From: Microcebus murinus
Lineage: Eukaryota > Chordata > Mammalia > Primates > Cheirogaleidae
Assembly: GCF_040939455.1 (NCBI RefSeq)
Contig: NC_134108.1
Span: forward strand, 19,187,501 to 19,251,500
Direction of reading: 5' to 3'
DNA: 64,000 bases
Shown here: piece after piece, positions 21,116-32,424 of the stretch
How positions within the stretch are numbered: the first letter of the stretch is position 1
How the letters are laid out: each line of letters opens with the position of its first letter
Translations under genes and position numbers: made by a program
The notes under the pieces: generated by a model
Databases searched by the model: none
Told to the model about the DNA's origin: nothing
The model's input: the letters and a program-made list of their open reading frames with translations, nothing else

Positions 21116-22686
21116 AGGGGTATCTCCATTATTAAATATTTTCTTTGATGAATTTTTAATAAGCAGTTAATGTTCATGAGTGATCAATTCCAAATGATAC
21201 TGAAGGAACAGTAAGATTGAGGGAAAGTTGTAAAATGGGTAGAACCACTTGCACAGCTTACAAAAAAATAAAATAATTATAAATAAATTATAGGAAACAG
21301 CTTTTTAACTATTTCCAGAAAGACTATTTCTGACCTGGAGACTCTGTAATCTTGTAATTCTCCCATTTGGTTACAGCCTCATGTTTATAAGTTGACATTA
21401 AATTTAACAACTTCTTTTAGAGGCAACCTAAATAAAATCATAATCCCGATTCTTGCTTTTTGGAACTAAAAAAAGAATTTTGCATATTTCTGGCACTTTA
21501 CTTTTTAAGATGTAGAAAAAGAGAGTTGAAAACTAATTTTAAATGAACAGCCTACATAGTACAGTGTTTTATCAGGGGAACATTACCACAGTCATTTCTG
21601 CTTCTGGCATGAACTTCATCCTTTTTCAATTTTATGTTTAACTCCAGGGTCTCATTTCTATATTCGTAGTGCCCCAGAGAAAGCCTTGCCTTAGGATGAA
21701 AGGACTGTCTGGATATCACATGATGTAAACAGAAGCCATAGCAGACAAGCGGACACACAGCTCAGTGCGGGAAAAAGACTAATTGTCATCAGAACAAACA
21801 CCATAGAATTGGCAATGAGCCACTGTGTGTTTGTCCAACCACTAAATGAAATTGCTCTTCTGAAAGAGGTATATGAGGAGCTAACTTGACTGATTAAACA
21901 TGCAAATTCAAATCCAACATCTTCTTAGATGGTGCTTCGATGTAAGGCTAGTTTTTCTAACACTGTCAGCAACTTTTCTATTCACAGCAGCAGCAATCCA
22001 ATTAAAATAGCCATCAGAGCAGAGCTGAACTGCATTAAATGGTTCCCATTAATGTCATATTTAATTTAGAAGGACAGTGTTGAAGATGTTCATTACTGTC
22101 CTCTGGAAATTGTCATTCAGCTTGGTGTGGACACTAAGTTTTATAAATTATATTTACATGTTTCAGGAAAGGCAAAGATCGATCTGCTTATATTCCAAAA
22201 CAACTCTACCAGGTTTCTTTTAAAATCTGCAATATTCAAGCCACTACCCTTAAGTTAGTTTTCTGCAGCAATCTTTCATGAAGATGTGAGGAGGGAGGGC
22301 CTATACTTTAAAAGCAAAATCCCGAAACAAATTGCAAACTGCCTAGAGTCTTATTTAAACATGACTTCCAGGAGGCAAAAGAGAGAATGAGACCTCAATT
22401 TTTCATTTAGATTTTCAGGATTGACAATGTTGTTGAGCCTCTTTTAGCACACAAGATAGAATCAAGGAATAGGAAACTTTGGTGATAATTTTAAAAGAAG
22501 TCTATTGAAGACAGCTTCTATTGAAATGAAGTACAAAGTAGTCATGGCAATACTTCAGTCTTCCTACAAGCATCAATCCAACATATGACTGAATGAATGG
22601 TGAGCTTTAATTTGAGTATTTCAGGCTATATTCCCTTATTCTGACCCTAAAAAAAGCAAAACATTTTAGGTAAACATGTATATACA
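21113..22686. other. Unique stretch; possible conserved element at 21.83-22.13 kb
   Basis: No repeats or genes are recognised. Between about 21830 and 22130 the sequence is repeat-free and rich in homeodomain-type TAAT/ATTA cores (for example aatccaattaaaatagcc and cccattaatgtcatattta). That is a style seen in conserved developmental enhancers, but no conservation can be measured from one sequence. Confidence 0.3.
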
Positions 22687-22840
22687 TTTTTTTTTTTTAG
22701 ACAGAGTCTCACTCTGTTGCCTGGGGTAGAGTGCTGTGGCGTCAGCCTAGCTCACAGCAACCACAAACTCCTGGGCTCAATCGATCCTCCTGCCTCAGCC
22801 TCCCGAGTAGCTGGGACTACAGGCACGTGCTACCACGCCA
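22687..22840 (-). mobile_element. Truncated lemur Alu, right arm only
   Basis: A T tail (22687-22698) is followed by the reverse of an Alu right arm, including gtggcgtcagcctagctcac, the same lemur-specific block as in the full Alu. It stops near taccacgcc, so the left arm is missing. Target-site duplications are not clear. Confidence 0.9.
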
Positions 22841-22894
22841 GTCTCACAGCTGCTCAGGCTGGGAACATTTTTGAAAAAGAACTTTTTACATATA

Positions 22895-23310
22895 AAATAA
22901 AGATGAGTATAGAAAGACCTTACATATCAATAAGAAAAAGACAAATAAATAAAAACATTCAAAATGGACAAAAAGTATGAACAATCCATAGAATAAAAAA
23001 CTTGAGTGTCTAAAATCATATGAAAATATATTCAAATGTAAGAGTCATCAGAGAAGTAAATCAAAATAATAAATTACAGATTCATAATTATCAGAGTAGC
23101 AAATATTTAGGTGTAGTAATATCAGGTTTGGAGAAAGTTATAGAAGTTTGAGAATTGTCTACACTGCTGGAAACATAAACTGACACAACAACTCTGGAGA
23201 GTAATTTAGCAGTAAAATGACATATGTGCTTAATCTTTGAATAAAAGTCTCACTTCTAGGTTATTACATAGAAAATAACTCAGACATGTATGGGAGTATA
23301 AAGCAGATTT
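22895..23310 (+). mobile_element. Old L1M ORF2 3'-region fragment
   Basis: Decayed ORF2 text is recognisable in order: gagaagtaaatcaaaataat, tctacactgctggaaacata, actctggagagtaatttagc and cacttctaggttattacat. Many stops and indels mark it as ancient. Confidence 0.75.
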
Positions 23311-23324
23311 AAGTCTCTTTATGA

Positions 23325-23528
23325 TAATCCTCAAATTATTCCAGATTTAGCTACCAGAAGCCAGCTCCTGTATCCTTTTGACTTCTCCCTGCCATTCCTT
23401 AAGCACTGCTTTTCCCCTGGCACAAAAGGATGTCCAGTAGGAAATTGACAGACCTTGGACATTATAAATGCTCTTTTCTCATTTTGATTTTATCTTTTGA
23501 ACTAAGTTCAAACTTCCAGAGGAGTTTC
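23325..23528 (-). mobile_element. Ancient L1M-like 3' UTR segment, part 1
   Basis: The first 140 bases or so are about three-quarters identical by eye to 25630-25775 (shared text: cttttgact, ttaagcactgc, ttgacagaccttgga). The last part runs into the start of the longer block that resumes at 24715 after the L1 insertion. The pattern resembles a widespread L1M-type 3' UTR. Family and strand are judgements. Confidence 0.5.
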
Positions 23529-23543
23529 AAAAATAATACAGTA
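23529..23543. repeat. Left target-site duplication of young L1 copy 4
   Basis: aaaaataatacagta recurs exactly at 24700-24714, bracketing the element. Confidence 0.93.
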
Positions 23544-24699
23544 CAGACTTAAACCTAAGATATGAAACTATTAGAACTCTAGAGGAAAAAGTTGGAAACA
23601 CTCTCCTAGACATTGGCCTGGGCAAAGAGTTTATGAAGAAGTCCCCAAAAGCAATCACAGCAGCAACAAAAATAAATAAATGGGACATGATCAAACTACA
23701 AAGCTTCTGCACAGCCAAAGAAATAGTCATGAAAGTAAATAGACAACCTACAGAATGGGAGAAAATTTTTGCATCCTATGTATCCGATAAGGGACTGATA
23801 ACTAGAATATACTTAGAACTCATGAAAATTAGGAAGAAAAAATCAAATAACCCCATTAAAAAGTGGGCAAAGGACTTGAACAGAAATTTTTCTAAAGAAG
23901 ACAGAAGAATGGCCAACAAACATATGAAGAAATGCTCAACATCTCTAATCATCAGGGAAATGCAAATCAAAACCACAATGAGATATCACTTAACCCCAGT
24001 GAGAATGGCCTTTATCAAAAAATCTCCAAACAATAAATGCTGGCGTGGTTGCGGAGAGAGAGGAACACTCCTGCACTGCTGGTGGGACTGCAAACTAGTT
24101 CAACCTCTGTGGAAAGCAATATGGAGATACCTTAAAGCGATACAAGTGAATCTACCATTTGATCCAGCAATCCCATTGCTGGGCATCTACCCAAATGATC
24201 CAGTGACACTCTACAAAAAAGACACCTGCACTCGAATGTTTATAGCAGCACAATTCATAATTGCAAGGCTGTGGAAACAGCCCAAGTGCCCATCCATCCA
24301 AGAATGGATTAATAAAATGTGGTATATGTATACCATGGAGTACTATTCAGCTCTAAGAAACAATGGTGATATAGCACATCTTATATTTTCCTGGTTAGAG
24401 CTGGAACCCATACTACTAAGTGAAGTATCCCAAGAATGGAAAAACAAGCACCAGATATATTCTCCAGCAAACTGGTATTAACTGAGTAGCACCTAAGTGG
24501 ACACATAGGTGCTACAGTAATAGGGTATTGGGGAGGGGGGAGGGGGGCGGGTATATACATACATAATGAGTGAGATGTGCACCATCTGTGGGATGGTCAT
24601 GATGGAGACTCAGACTTTTGGGGGGAGGGGGGGAAATGGGCATTTATTGAAACCTTAAAATCTGTACCCCCATAATATGCCAAAATAAAAAAAGGAAAA
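23544..24699 (+). mobile_element. Young lemur L1 copy 4, 5'-truncated
   Basis: Plus-strand counterpart of copy 3: ORF2 C-terminus, then a G-rich 3' UTR (24482-24660), an AATAAA-containing A-rich tail and exact 15-bp duplications. The 3' UTR holds two G-run clusters, 24523-24551 and 24620-24633, able to form G-quadruplexes. It landed inside an old L1M-like block, which continues on both sides. Confidence 0.95.
23546..24481 (+). pseudogene. L1 ORF2 C-terminal remnant (copy 4), open frame
   Basis: About 311 codons are open from the first base of the insertion to the normal ORF2 stop (first ATG at 23633). Nearly every residue matches copy 3, including the CX3CX7HX4C cysteine motif. It lacks the endonuclease and reverse-transcriptase cores. 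The lack of stops over 0.9 kb points to a recent insertion, not to selection. Confidence 0.9.
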
Positions 24700-24714
24700 A
24701 AAAATAATACAGTA

Positions 24715-25795
24715 AATTCACGCAGGTAGTCCAAATCTTAACCCTTTTGCCTGTGCTTTCACATGCTTTCTGTCAATACTAAATTATTTTTCGGAACCAT
24801 TTGAGAATAAGTTTCAAACATGATTTTCTTTTGTCTTTTAGATATATCAGTGTGTATTTCCTAAAAATGTCCTCTTACTTAACCAGAATGTAATTATTAA
24901 CATCAGGAAGTTACTATTGAAACCACATTATTACCTAATCTGCAGACTTGCACAAAATGTATCAATTGTTTCAATATTATTCTTTATAGTATAAGAAAGT
25001 GCCAAATCAGACACCCCACTGTGATGTCATGTCTCTTTCTTTTAATCTGGAGGGTTTCTCTGTTTTTCAGGACATTTGAAACTTATGAATGGTACCAGCC
25101 AGTTTTTTTGCAGAAATTTCCTCAATTTGGATTTATCTGATGTTTTTTTTCATGATTAGATATAGTTTATGTGTTTGGGGCAGGAATTCCACAGTGATGC
25201 AATGTCCTCAGTGAATCTGTCAGGTGGTATGTGATGTCCGTTTGTCCCATTAGAACATCTTTTATTTTGTTCAATGAATCAGATGTTGGCCAGTTTTCTC
25301 CTATTTACAAGTTATTATCTTTTTCATTAAGTAGTAATTTTGGTGGGATACCTTAAGATTATGTAACTATCCTATTAATATTATCCCTCAAACTTTCACC
25401 CACTAGTTTGAGTATCTATAGATGATTCTTTCTCAAACTTATTATTTTCCTGATGATTGTCAAATCATGCTTTTCTCATTATGTCATTCTTTCTACATGT
25501 ATTAGGGGGCTTTCTAATCTAGAAAGAGTTTTCCCCTTCTGTCTCTTTTATTTATTCATTTATGGATATTTATATTCATTCACTAATTCTTATTGTATTC
25601 AATGGCTTATTATTATTTAATTTAATGTTCAAATTATCCCAGAGTTGGCCACTGGAAGCCATCTGCTGTACCCTTTTGACTTGCGTCTACCATTCTTTAA
25701 GCACTGCCTTGCCTTCTGGCACACGATGATGGTCAGTGGTAAATTAATTGACAGACCTTGGATGTTACAAAGCAATGCTGATTAATGAAGTACTG
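24715..25795 (-). mobile_element. Ancient L1M-like 3' UTR block, part 2
   Basis: Continuous about 1.1 kb block of a widespread old repeat with recognisable text: gaaccatttgagaataagtt, atatcagtgtgtatttccta, ttctttatagtataagaaag, tcatgattagatatagttta, cctcaaactttcacccacta and the terminal segment shared with 23325-23465. It resembles L1M 3' UTR read in reverse, and I am unsure of the subfamily. It was interrupted by L1 copy 4. Confidence 0.6.
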
Positions 25796-27174
25796 AAGAG
25801 GCAATAAAGTTTATTAATGGAGACTCAGCCCATGAAATCAAGAGATTCAGGGTTAATTTTCCCTTAATCTTCACTTACTGTGTAATTTCAGTTCAATTTT
25901 AAACTTCAAGCCTCATATTAGCTCAGTTTTGAGGGGATTTGAGGGTAGAATTTAATAAGGTCATGTTCGTGAAGGCCTTAGCATTGTGTGTGACACATGG
26001 TAGACCCAAGAGTTAAATACCTTCTGAGCATCCACAGGAAGGGTAATTAGAAATAAAATAGAAATTATTATTCCTTCTTAAAAAAGGTACATCCATATTT
26101 AAGGGACACTCTTTGCCATTCTGGTCACCAGACCTTAAAAGAGAGACCACAGATCTCATAAGGTTAGAGCAAGTGTAACTGAAATGATCAAGAAGACAGA
26201 GTATTTTGTGTACAATATGTAAAAAGATGGGTACAAATATACATGTGACAAATGCTCCATAAAGGACAGATGTTTTGATTTTCTCCTTGATTGGTGACAT
26301 TAATTTTTTTTTCTCATATTGGCCCTTTGATTTTTTTTTCCCTACCCATTTTCATAGATTTGATTGTAGCCAAAAATATGAATGAAACTTAGTAATAGAA
26401 ACATTTTTGTTTTGTTAAGTTACTGGTATATAATTACAATATTATATTAAGAACTGTAATTATCAAAGCCTTTAGTAAAGTCTAAGGTACTTAATTAAAC
26501 ATTTCTTAATCTAACAGCTTTTGTTTCTGTAGGGACACTCTTTCTTGGAGGTGCTGCCCTATTCCCAGTTCGGCTGTCTTCAAAGCCCCAAACAGCAGGT
26601 AGCAAGCCACATCACTGTCCCCTGTGACCAAAAACAAATAGACAATTTGACCAAGTTCAATTGGACAACTTGACCAAGTTGAACCAATCTGACTGTTTCT
26701 TAGGAACTGTATGTTGAAATAGAAAGAATGTGGAAAATTAGCTGTAAGTATTGGGCTAATGAGAACAAATAAGTTTGAGGCTGGTCAGTTATAACAGGCT
26801 TTGTATATTGACAGGCAAGAAGAGAAATCTGGCCTCGGGGAGAAAAAATATGATATGTAAATGAAGCACATATGAGCAAAGCTAAGAGAGCAGTAGTGAG
26901 AGTAAAAGCCAGAGAATAAGACAGCAAAAATAAAAAGAAGAGTGAGACTGTCCAAAAGTAAGAACAAGAGAGAGAGAAAGAGAGACAGAAAGAAACATAG
27001 TGCATGCACAACAACAGGGATAAATAAAGATGGGAAGAGATGAATACTTTTGCTTATCTAAGAAAAAGAAATGGTCTTGTGGAACTATCACCAGATGAGT
27101 TTAGCAGTAGAGCAACAGCCCGAAGTTTGGTAAGGTTCTGCCACAAAGGGTAGTTTACATCATTTGTAACACAG
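25796..27174. other. Unique stretch with purine-rich section
   Basis: A GA-rich run (26955-26996) and an imperfect 23-bp tandem pair around gaccaagtt (26640-26690) are the only structures noted. Minus-strand short frames at 26.7-27.1 kb simply read the purine-rich strand in reverse. No gene is recognised. Confidence 0.45.
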
Positions 27175-27556
27175 TGTGATGGTTAATTTTATGTGTCAAC
27201 TTGACTGGCCCAGATATCTGATCAAACACTATTCTGGGTGTTTCTGTTAAGGTGCTTTTTAAAATTTAAGTTTAAGATGAGATTAAATTTTAAATTGGGA
27301 GTAAAACAGATTACTGTCCATTATGTGGCTGGGCCTTGTCCAATCAGTTGATGACCTTAATCCCCTAAGCAAGAAGGAATTCTGCTAGCAAATTGCCTTT
27401 GGACGTAAACTGCAACTCTTCCCTAGGTCTATAGTCTGCTGGCATACCCTGAAGATTTTGGACTTACCAACCCTACACAATGGTGTGAGCCAATTTCTTA
27501 AAATAAATCTCTCTCTCTCTCTCTGTTCTGTTTCTTAGAGAACCATGACTAACACA
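27175..27556 (+). mobile_element. Old solo LTR, ERVL-like
   Basis: About 382 bases that start tgtgatggttaattttatgt and end ccatgactaacaca, giving TG...CA termini. Internal landmarks include gtcaacttgactggcccaga, ctgggcc-type text, gcctttggacgtaaactgca and a (TC)n run before the end with aaataaatctctctctctc. I know the family as a common mammalian LTR but am not certain of its name. No internal viral genes are attached. Confidence 0.85.
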
Positions 27557-27867
27557 CAAGATGAAGAAACACAGCGTTAACCATTTTTAATTCTTTTATT
27601 TTGTTCCATCACGAGAATATTTGCATCCTTGATATTTTTAATGTTTCTGTAAGTTCTCCTCTTGATGCTCAATTGACAAAGAAAGATTGAGAAGTGGATA
27701 TCATTACTGACAATACCATTATACCATGGGAGGATCATCCAGGTTGTGACCACAAACCTCAAGGGTAAAGTAATCACTCACTATACACTCCAGAACCGGG
27801 GGGATAGGAAATCTTCACTGCTTAACAATCAAGGGAATTTCACAGAATAAGTTTAAGGACTCATTTG
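27557..27867. other. Unique spacer
   Basis: Nothing recognised. Confidence 0.5.
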
Positions 27868-28015
27868 TTCATTCATTCACCAAAAATTTATGGAATGCCA
27901 ATTTACATGTCAGACACTGTTCTCAGCACTTGTGATATGAAAATAAATAAAAGAGACAAAAATTTCTACCCTGCTCTCCTCTTGGAGCTTGCATTCAAGA
28001 GAGGACACAGAGAGA
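27868..28015 (-). mobile_element. L2 LINE 3' end
   Basis: Reverse L2 terminus: ttcattcattcaccaaaaat, cagacactgttctcagcact and ttggagcttgcattcaagag, the reverse of the L2 tail and its ancestral TGAATGAA end. Confidence 0.88.
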
Positions 28016-28299
28016 GTAAGGTGCACATGCCTGACACCTTTAAGGAGTGGCCAGTAGTGGCTGTGGTATGTGGCTACAGTGCAGCAAGGTAGGTAGAGAA
28101 TGGTAAGGAACGAGGTCAAGAAAGATAACAGGACCGGGCAGTTCTTATAGAACTTTCAGGAGCATTACAAACCATGTGAAGACTCAGCTTTTACTTGTAG
28201 TAAGATAGGGAATCTTTGCAGGGTAGAAGTAAAGAGAACTGTATATCAAAGTTCTAAGCACCTACCACCAAGCTTCAACAACCACTAACCTCCTGCCAT

Positions 28300-28560
28300 C
28301 TTTGTTTCAGGTATCCCCCTCTATTTTATTTATTTTGTTATTTTTGGCTTAATTGTGAAATGCACAGATCTTATAGACATAGTTGGATGAAGTGGAACAA
28401 ACACATACACCTGTGTAGTCAACACCCAAATCAAGACATAGAGCATTTCTATTACCCCTGAAACTTCCTTTATACTCATTTCCAATCAAACCCCTTCAAC
28501 CCAAAAGAAAACCACTATCCACGTATCTCTCATCCTACATAGTCTCCTCTGCTTGTTTGG
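28300..28560 (-). mobile_element. L1M 3' UTR fragment
   Basis: Reverse L1M 3' UTR signature: ttaattgtgaaatgcacaga, cacctgtgtagtcaacaccc, atcaagacatagagcatttc and aaaaccactatccacg. Confidence 0.72.
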
Positions 28561-29484
28561 ACCCAGTCTTGGACCTTGTTTCCAGGAACAAAGGTTTTGT
28601 GACTCTAAGCTCATCTGTAATGATTCAACCCCCTCTGGAATCTATTTTCTTAAGGTTATTTTGAGTCTATAATTTTTTCAAAGCCTTATAAGGAATAATA
28701 CTTTTGGTTTATTCTTGTTTTTTTCCCGCTTTGCTGCTTCTAGTCCTCTGTGAGGTTCAATGATCCTCCCTGCTCTTGGATCCCCTAAAGTATTTTAATA
28801 ATCTAGAAAAGTCTCTCTTTTTTTAAGACTTAGATACTTTAAGTAGATTTCTGTTACTGGCACTCAAAAGATCCTAAATAAGAAAAGGGGGGAAAAACAC
28901 CGATTATTAAAGATGAAAAAATTTGGTTTCAGATTGCCTGTCCCATGTCTGGCTTACACCTTTGGATTCTTGTTTTCATCTTTTCAACTGTCTCCAAACC
29001 TACTTCAGTGTCTCCACTCTACATAAAATCGACATCACATATCTGCATTGTGGTCTTTTAATTTCCTACTTGTTCAGCACAAATACTTAGCCCAGATAAG
29101 TGTCTGTGTTTAAGACTTATTTAATCTCCCAAATTCGGTTTTTGTGTGAAAGACTTTTTAAAAAATGTTTTGAATTTTGCTTCATATGTAAATACAATTT
29201 TAACAGGTATGGTATGGTATGGTAGGGTATCTAGTGAGGTCTCTAGTATATGATTGAAATTCTTGATTTCAAAGCTTTTAAAACTATTTAAAATTACTGC
29301 CAAGTTTCCTACATGTAGGAAAACTTTGATAATTCAGATGATTTAGACCATCTGAATTAGGATGTTATACCTTGTGTTATACAAAGGTTTTTTTTGTTGT
29401 TTTAAATATAGCTTTTCTTGAAAAATAGCACAAACTAAAAATCAATAATGGTCATAAAAAGAAGTATTACTAGTAGCAGGCACT
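28561..29484. other. Unique AT-rich stretch
   Basis: Contains a minor (GGTAT)n run near 29206-29230. No gene or clear repeat. Confidence 0.5.
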
Positions 29485-29578
29485 GTTTTAATGAATTCAT
29501 TTATTTGTTAAACATAGCTTTTCAGTGGCCATTCTGTGTAAAACACTGAGGTAGGCACTATGCTTGCATTAAGATAAT
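29485..29578 (-). mobile_element. Probable L2 3' end fragment
   Basis: Text such as aattcatttatttgttaaac followed by aaaacactgaggtaggcact resembles the L2 terminus in reverse. Tentative. Confidence 0.45.
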
Positions 29579-30569
29579 TGTAACTATCTTGTATTTTATG
29601 CTGTTTGGTAGTTGAATATAGTTTGTTATAGATTATACCTTTCCCTAAAATCTTGTTTATTTTCAAAAATGTGCTATTGAATTTAGTACTAAAGTACAGT
29701 TCTTAGGGCATTTGTTCATTAATTTATTAATAGTAACCAATAAAATAGTAGAAATTGGAAAGCATTCTAGATCTGAACAAAATCTCCCTGGAGTATAGTT
29801 CTGTCTACATGAGTCTGAACTGCACACTGAATTTTAAATTCCTGATTTCAGGTTAAAAGAAGACTGACAGGAGAATATGAAAAAGTACCAAGGGAGAAAA
29901 TGGATGGATGAGAAACATAGAATGACATGGAATAATAAAAACTAGAAAAAGGAAGGAAACAGATTTATACATAGCAATCAATGGCTTATAAAGTAAATGA
30001 TAGCTTTTAAAGAGTGTGAAACATGAAAATTCAAACTATTCATTGTCCTAAATACTATGAATATTTATAAGACTGGAGGGTCTGGGCACAGAAACTCCAT
30101 CACCTTGGTAATTTTTTATTATGCCCAAGATTTTTAAGCTATGGAAACACTGCATCAAATGTCACATAAATAAAGTTTATTCCTCTGTGAGTTTGGTAGT
30201 ATTTACAATGTAACATAAAAACAAAAATCAATCACACTCAGATTTGGTAACTTTGTTGAATGTTCGGATGAAACAAAAACTCTATAAAAACCCGGAGTTT
30301 AATTTATAATCCCCAGAATACTATAATACTTTGCTTATTTATAAAGGAGCTTTATTTTTAAGGCAGGACTAAGTTATAAGATCCCAAACCAAATATATGG
30401 TTTTAGTTTATTCAGTGTAAAAACTGGTCATCTTATTAGACAGCAAATTATTGAAGAGCTAGCATGTCTCTATTCTTAGTAACTCCCTTTAAAAAAGGGT
30501 TAATTTGTTCTTGAAGACATGCAGTAGCTTCTAGTGATTTCCACTTTATTTTCTAAGTGGGTATAAGTA
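29579..30569. other. Unique AT-rich stretch
   Basis: No recognised gene, RNA or repeat. Confidence 0.5.
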
Positions 30570-31056
30570 TTTTTTTTTCCACTTTTTTTATTTCAGAATA
30601 TTATAGGGGTACAAACAGTTTGGTTACATATAATGCCTTTGCCTCACTCAACCCAGGGCTACAACCTTCCACCATACAGTGCACACCACATCCATTAGTT
30701 CTGAGTTTACCCACCCCCGCCAACTCTCTCCCACCTGACCAGCACCCAGTGAAATTTAACTTCCATGTGAGCACCTTAGTGGTGATCAGTTAGTACCAAT
30801 TTGTTGGCGAGTACCTGTGGTGCTTGTTTTTCCATTCTTGTGAATGGAAAAATCACTTCGAAGGATGGGCTCAAGCTCTATCCAGGATGATGTAAGAGGT
30901 GCTAGTTCACCATTGTTTTTTGTAGTTGAGTAGTATTCTATGTATGCATATACCACATTTTATTAATCTACTCATGTATTGATGGGCACTTGGGTTGTTT
31001 CCACATCTTTGCAATTGTGAATTGTGCTGCCATAAACATTCGGGTGCAGATATAGT
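30570..31056 (-). mobile_element. Older truncated lemur L1 3' end
   Basis: T-rich tail, then a 3' UTR similar in subtype to 7892-8734 and a short piece of the ORF2 end in reverse (ttgatgggcacttgggttgt, ataaacattcgggtgcag). About 490 bases remain. No clean duplication is visible. Confidence 0.88.
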
Positions 31057-31340
31057 TTTTAATCAATTTTGAAATGCTTTAAGAAAAATCCTTACCATTT
31101 TGTAAGATTCTATATCTATTTTTATTTCATTTAAAAAATTGGAAGATTTTCATTCATACAATGACATTTATATTTTCTTTGATATTTAAAAGATTATCAA
31201 CAGTAGTTTGGTATTCTTGTCTGTGTATTCTTAATTCCTCCAGGTAGGATTTATGTTCCTATGGAGAATTTATAGGTGCCTCGTTGTTGTCTTATCTCTT
31301 CATTTATCTCTTAAACTTTTTCTTCAAAAAGCTTACTCTA

Positions 31341-31384
31341 GCCTGGACAACAAAGTGAGACTCTGTCTCAAAAAAAAAAAAAAA
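31341..31384 (+). mobile_element. 44-nt Alu stub with its own target-site duplication
   Basis: Only the last 29 or so bases of an Alu right arm (gcctggacaacaaagtgaga, ctctgtctc) plus an A tail were inserted. The flanks aaaaagcttactct (31326-31339) and aaaaagcttattct (31385-31398) match at 13 of 14 positions, so this is a genuine extremely truncated retrotransposition event. Confidence 0.88.
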
Positions 31385-31399
31385 AAAAAGCTTATTCTA

Positions 31400-31725
31400 A
31401 ACTTCCCAGTGTGAAGCTCTTTCTTGGAACTGCTTCTGTTAACTATGGCCAGAGCTATGTTGCATACCCAGAATCCCCTTCAGTCCTGGAAGACTCACTC
31501 TCCAGCTGCTGGGGGGTGCTGTTAGCTCAGAGCACTCCCCAGAAACTGCTCTCCCCTAAAGAGAGCCACTTCCCCCACCGCTGTGGAAGTAGCCTGCAGC
31601 CAATGCCAGGTCAATGAGGGAGTATGAAGCTCAGCCTCCTTGCCCTTTAGAGCTTCCTATGGAGTCAGCTTATGTCTTTATTGACACTGAATCCTAGACC
31701 AAGTTTTCTCTCTGCCCAATCCTGC
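31400..31725. other. Unique, moderately GC-rich segment
   Basis: A 68-codon plus-strand frame spans 31411-31617, with no recognised similarity. Confidence 0.45.
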
Positions 31726-31780
31726 TTCCTTCCATTCCATAAACTAACCTATTCCTTCCTTCCATTCCATAAACTAACCT
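31726..31780. repeat. 30-bp-period tandem duplication
   Basis: ttccttccattccataaact (continuing aacct) occurs at 31726-31750 and again exactly at 31756-31780. A partial ctaacctcc echo follows. Confidence 0.92.
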
Positions 31781-32264
31781 CCACTAACCTCCATCTCAAG
31801 GCTTGCTTTTCTGAGAACCTGACCTACAACAACCATCTTTCTAAAGTAGAGTCAGTCCCATTCTTGACATTGTTCTTAACAGACTTCAAGTGCCTTTGTT
31901 GTTATTGTTTACATTTTGCAAGCTACATTTAACTAAAACAACAAAAATTCAAGATTTATAATTTTCCTTTATGAACTTGATAGTTAGGAGTCATTATTGA
32001 CAATTTATCTAATGTCTCATATAGATATAAAGGAAAATAACCTCAGGACCCTCCCTTTGTTTCAGACCAGATACTAAGAGGAGGAAGAGAATGGGCAAAG
32101 ACAGACAATAGACCAATGCTATGGATATTGTGAACACCAACCTCAATTCCTGTCATGACTCTAGGGACAGTACAAATTGGATGCTAGAGTTAAGAAGTAC
32201 TTGAGACAGAAATAACTAGTTAAACTATCCTCGGACAAAAAGTATAGAAAAGTTCTTCTACTTA
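31781..32264. other. Unique AT-rich stretch
   Basis: Nothing recognised. The right end grades into an old L1M. Confidence 0.45.
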
Positions 32265-32424
32265 TAGATGTATATTAGAAAAAATGTATTTTTCTAAAAT
32301 TATAAATAAAATGTTAATAAATTAAGTCAGGATACCAAAAGAAACATACACTATGTCCTAATAAAACTTCTCTCAAGAATACGAAGGAAGTTTCAACATT
32401 GAGACTCTATCAACATGATTTATT
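32265..32424 (+). mobile_element. Old L1M ORF2 fragment, part 1
   Basis: Decayed ORF2 reverse-transcriptase-region text (aaacatacactatgtcctaa, gaaggaagtttcaacattga), interrupted at 32424 by a SINE and resumed at 32594. The left end is approximate. Confidence 0.65.

Noticed and set aside
26515..26605. Exon-like block after a ttttgtttctgtag acceptor-like tract
   Set aside because: The only downstream donor (gtagca) is poor, and the enclosed sequence shows no coding or conserved character.
26700..27091. Three overlapping minus-strand frames rich in Phe, Leu and Ser
   Set aside because: They are reverse readings of a purine-rich strand. Composition alone explains them.
29206..29230. Short (GGTAT)n run considered as a telomere-like or regulatory repeat
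   Set aside because: Only four or so imperfect units and no further structure; ordinary simple repeat.
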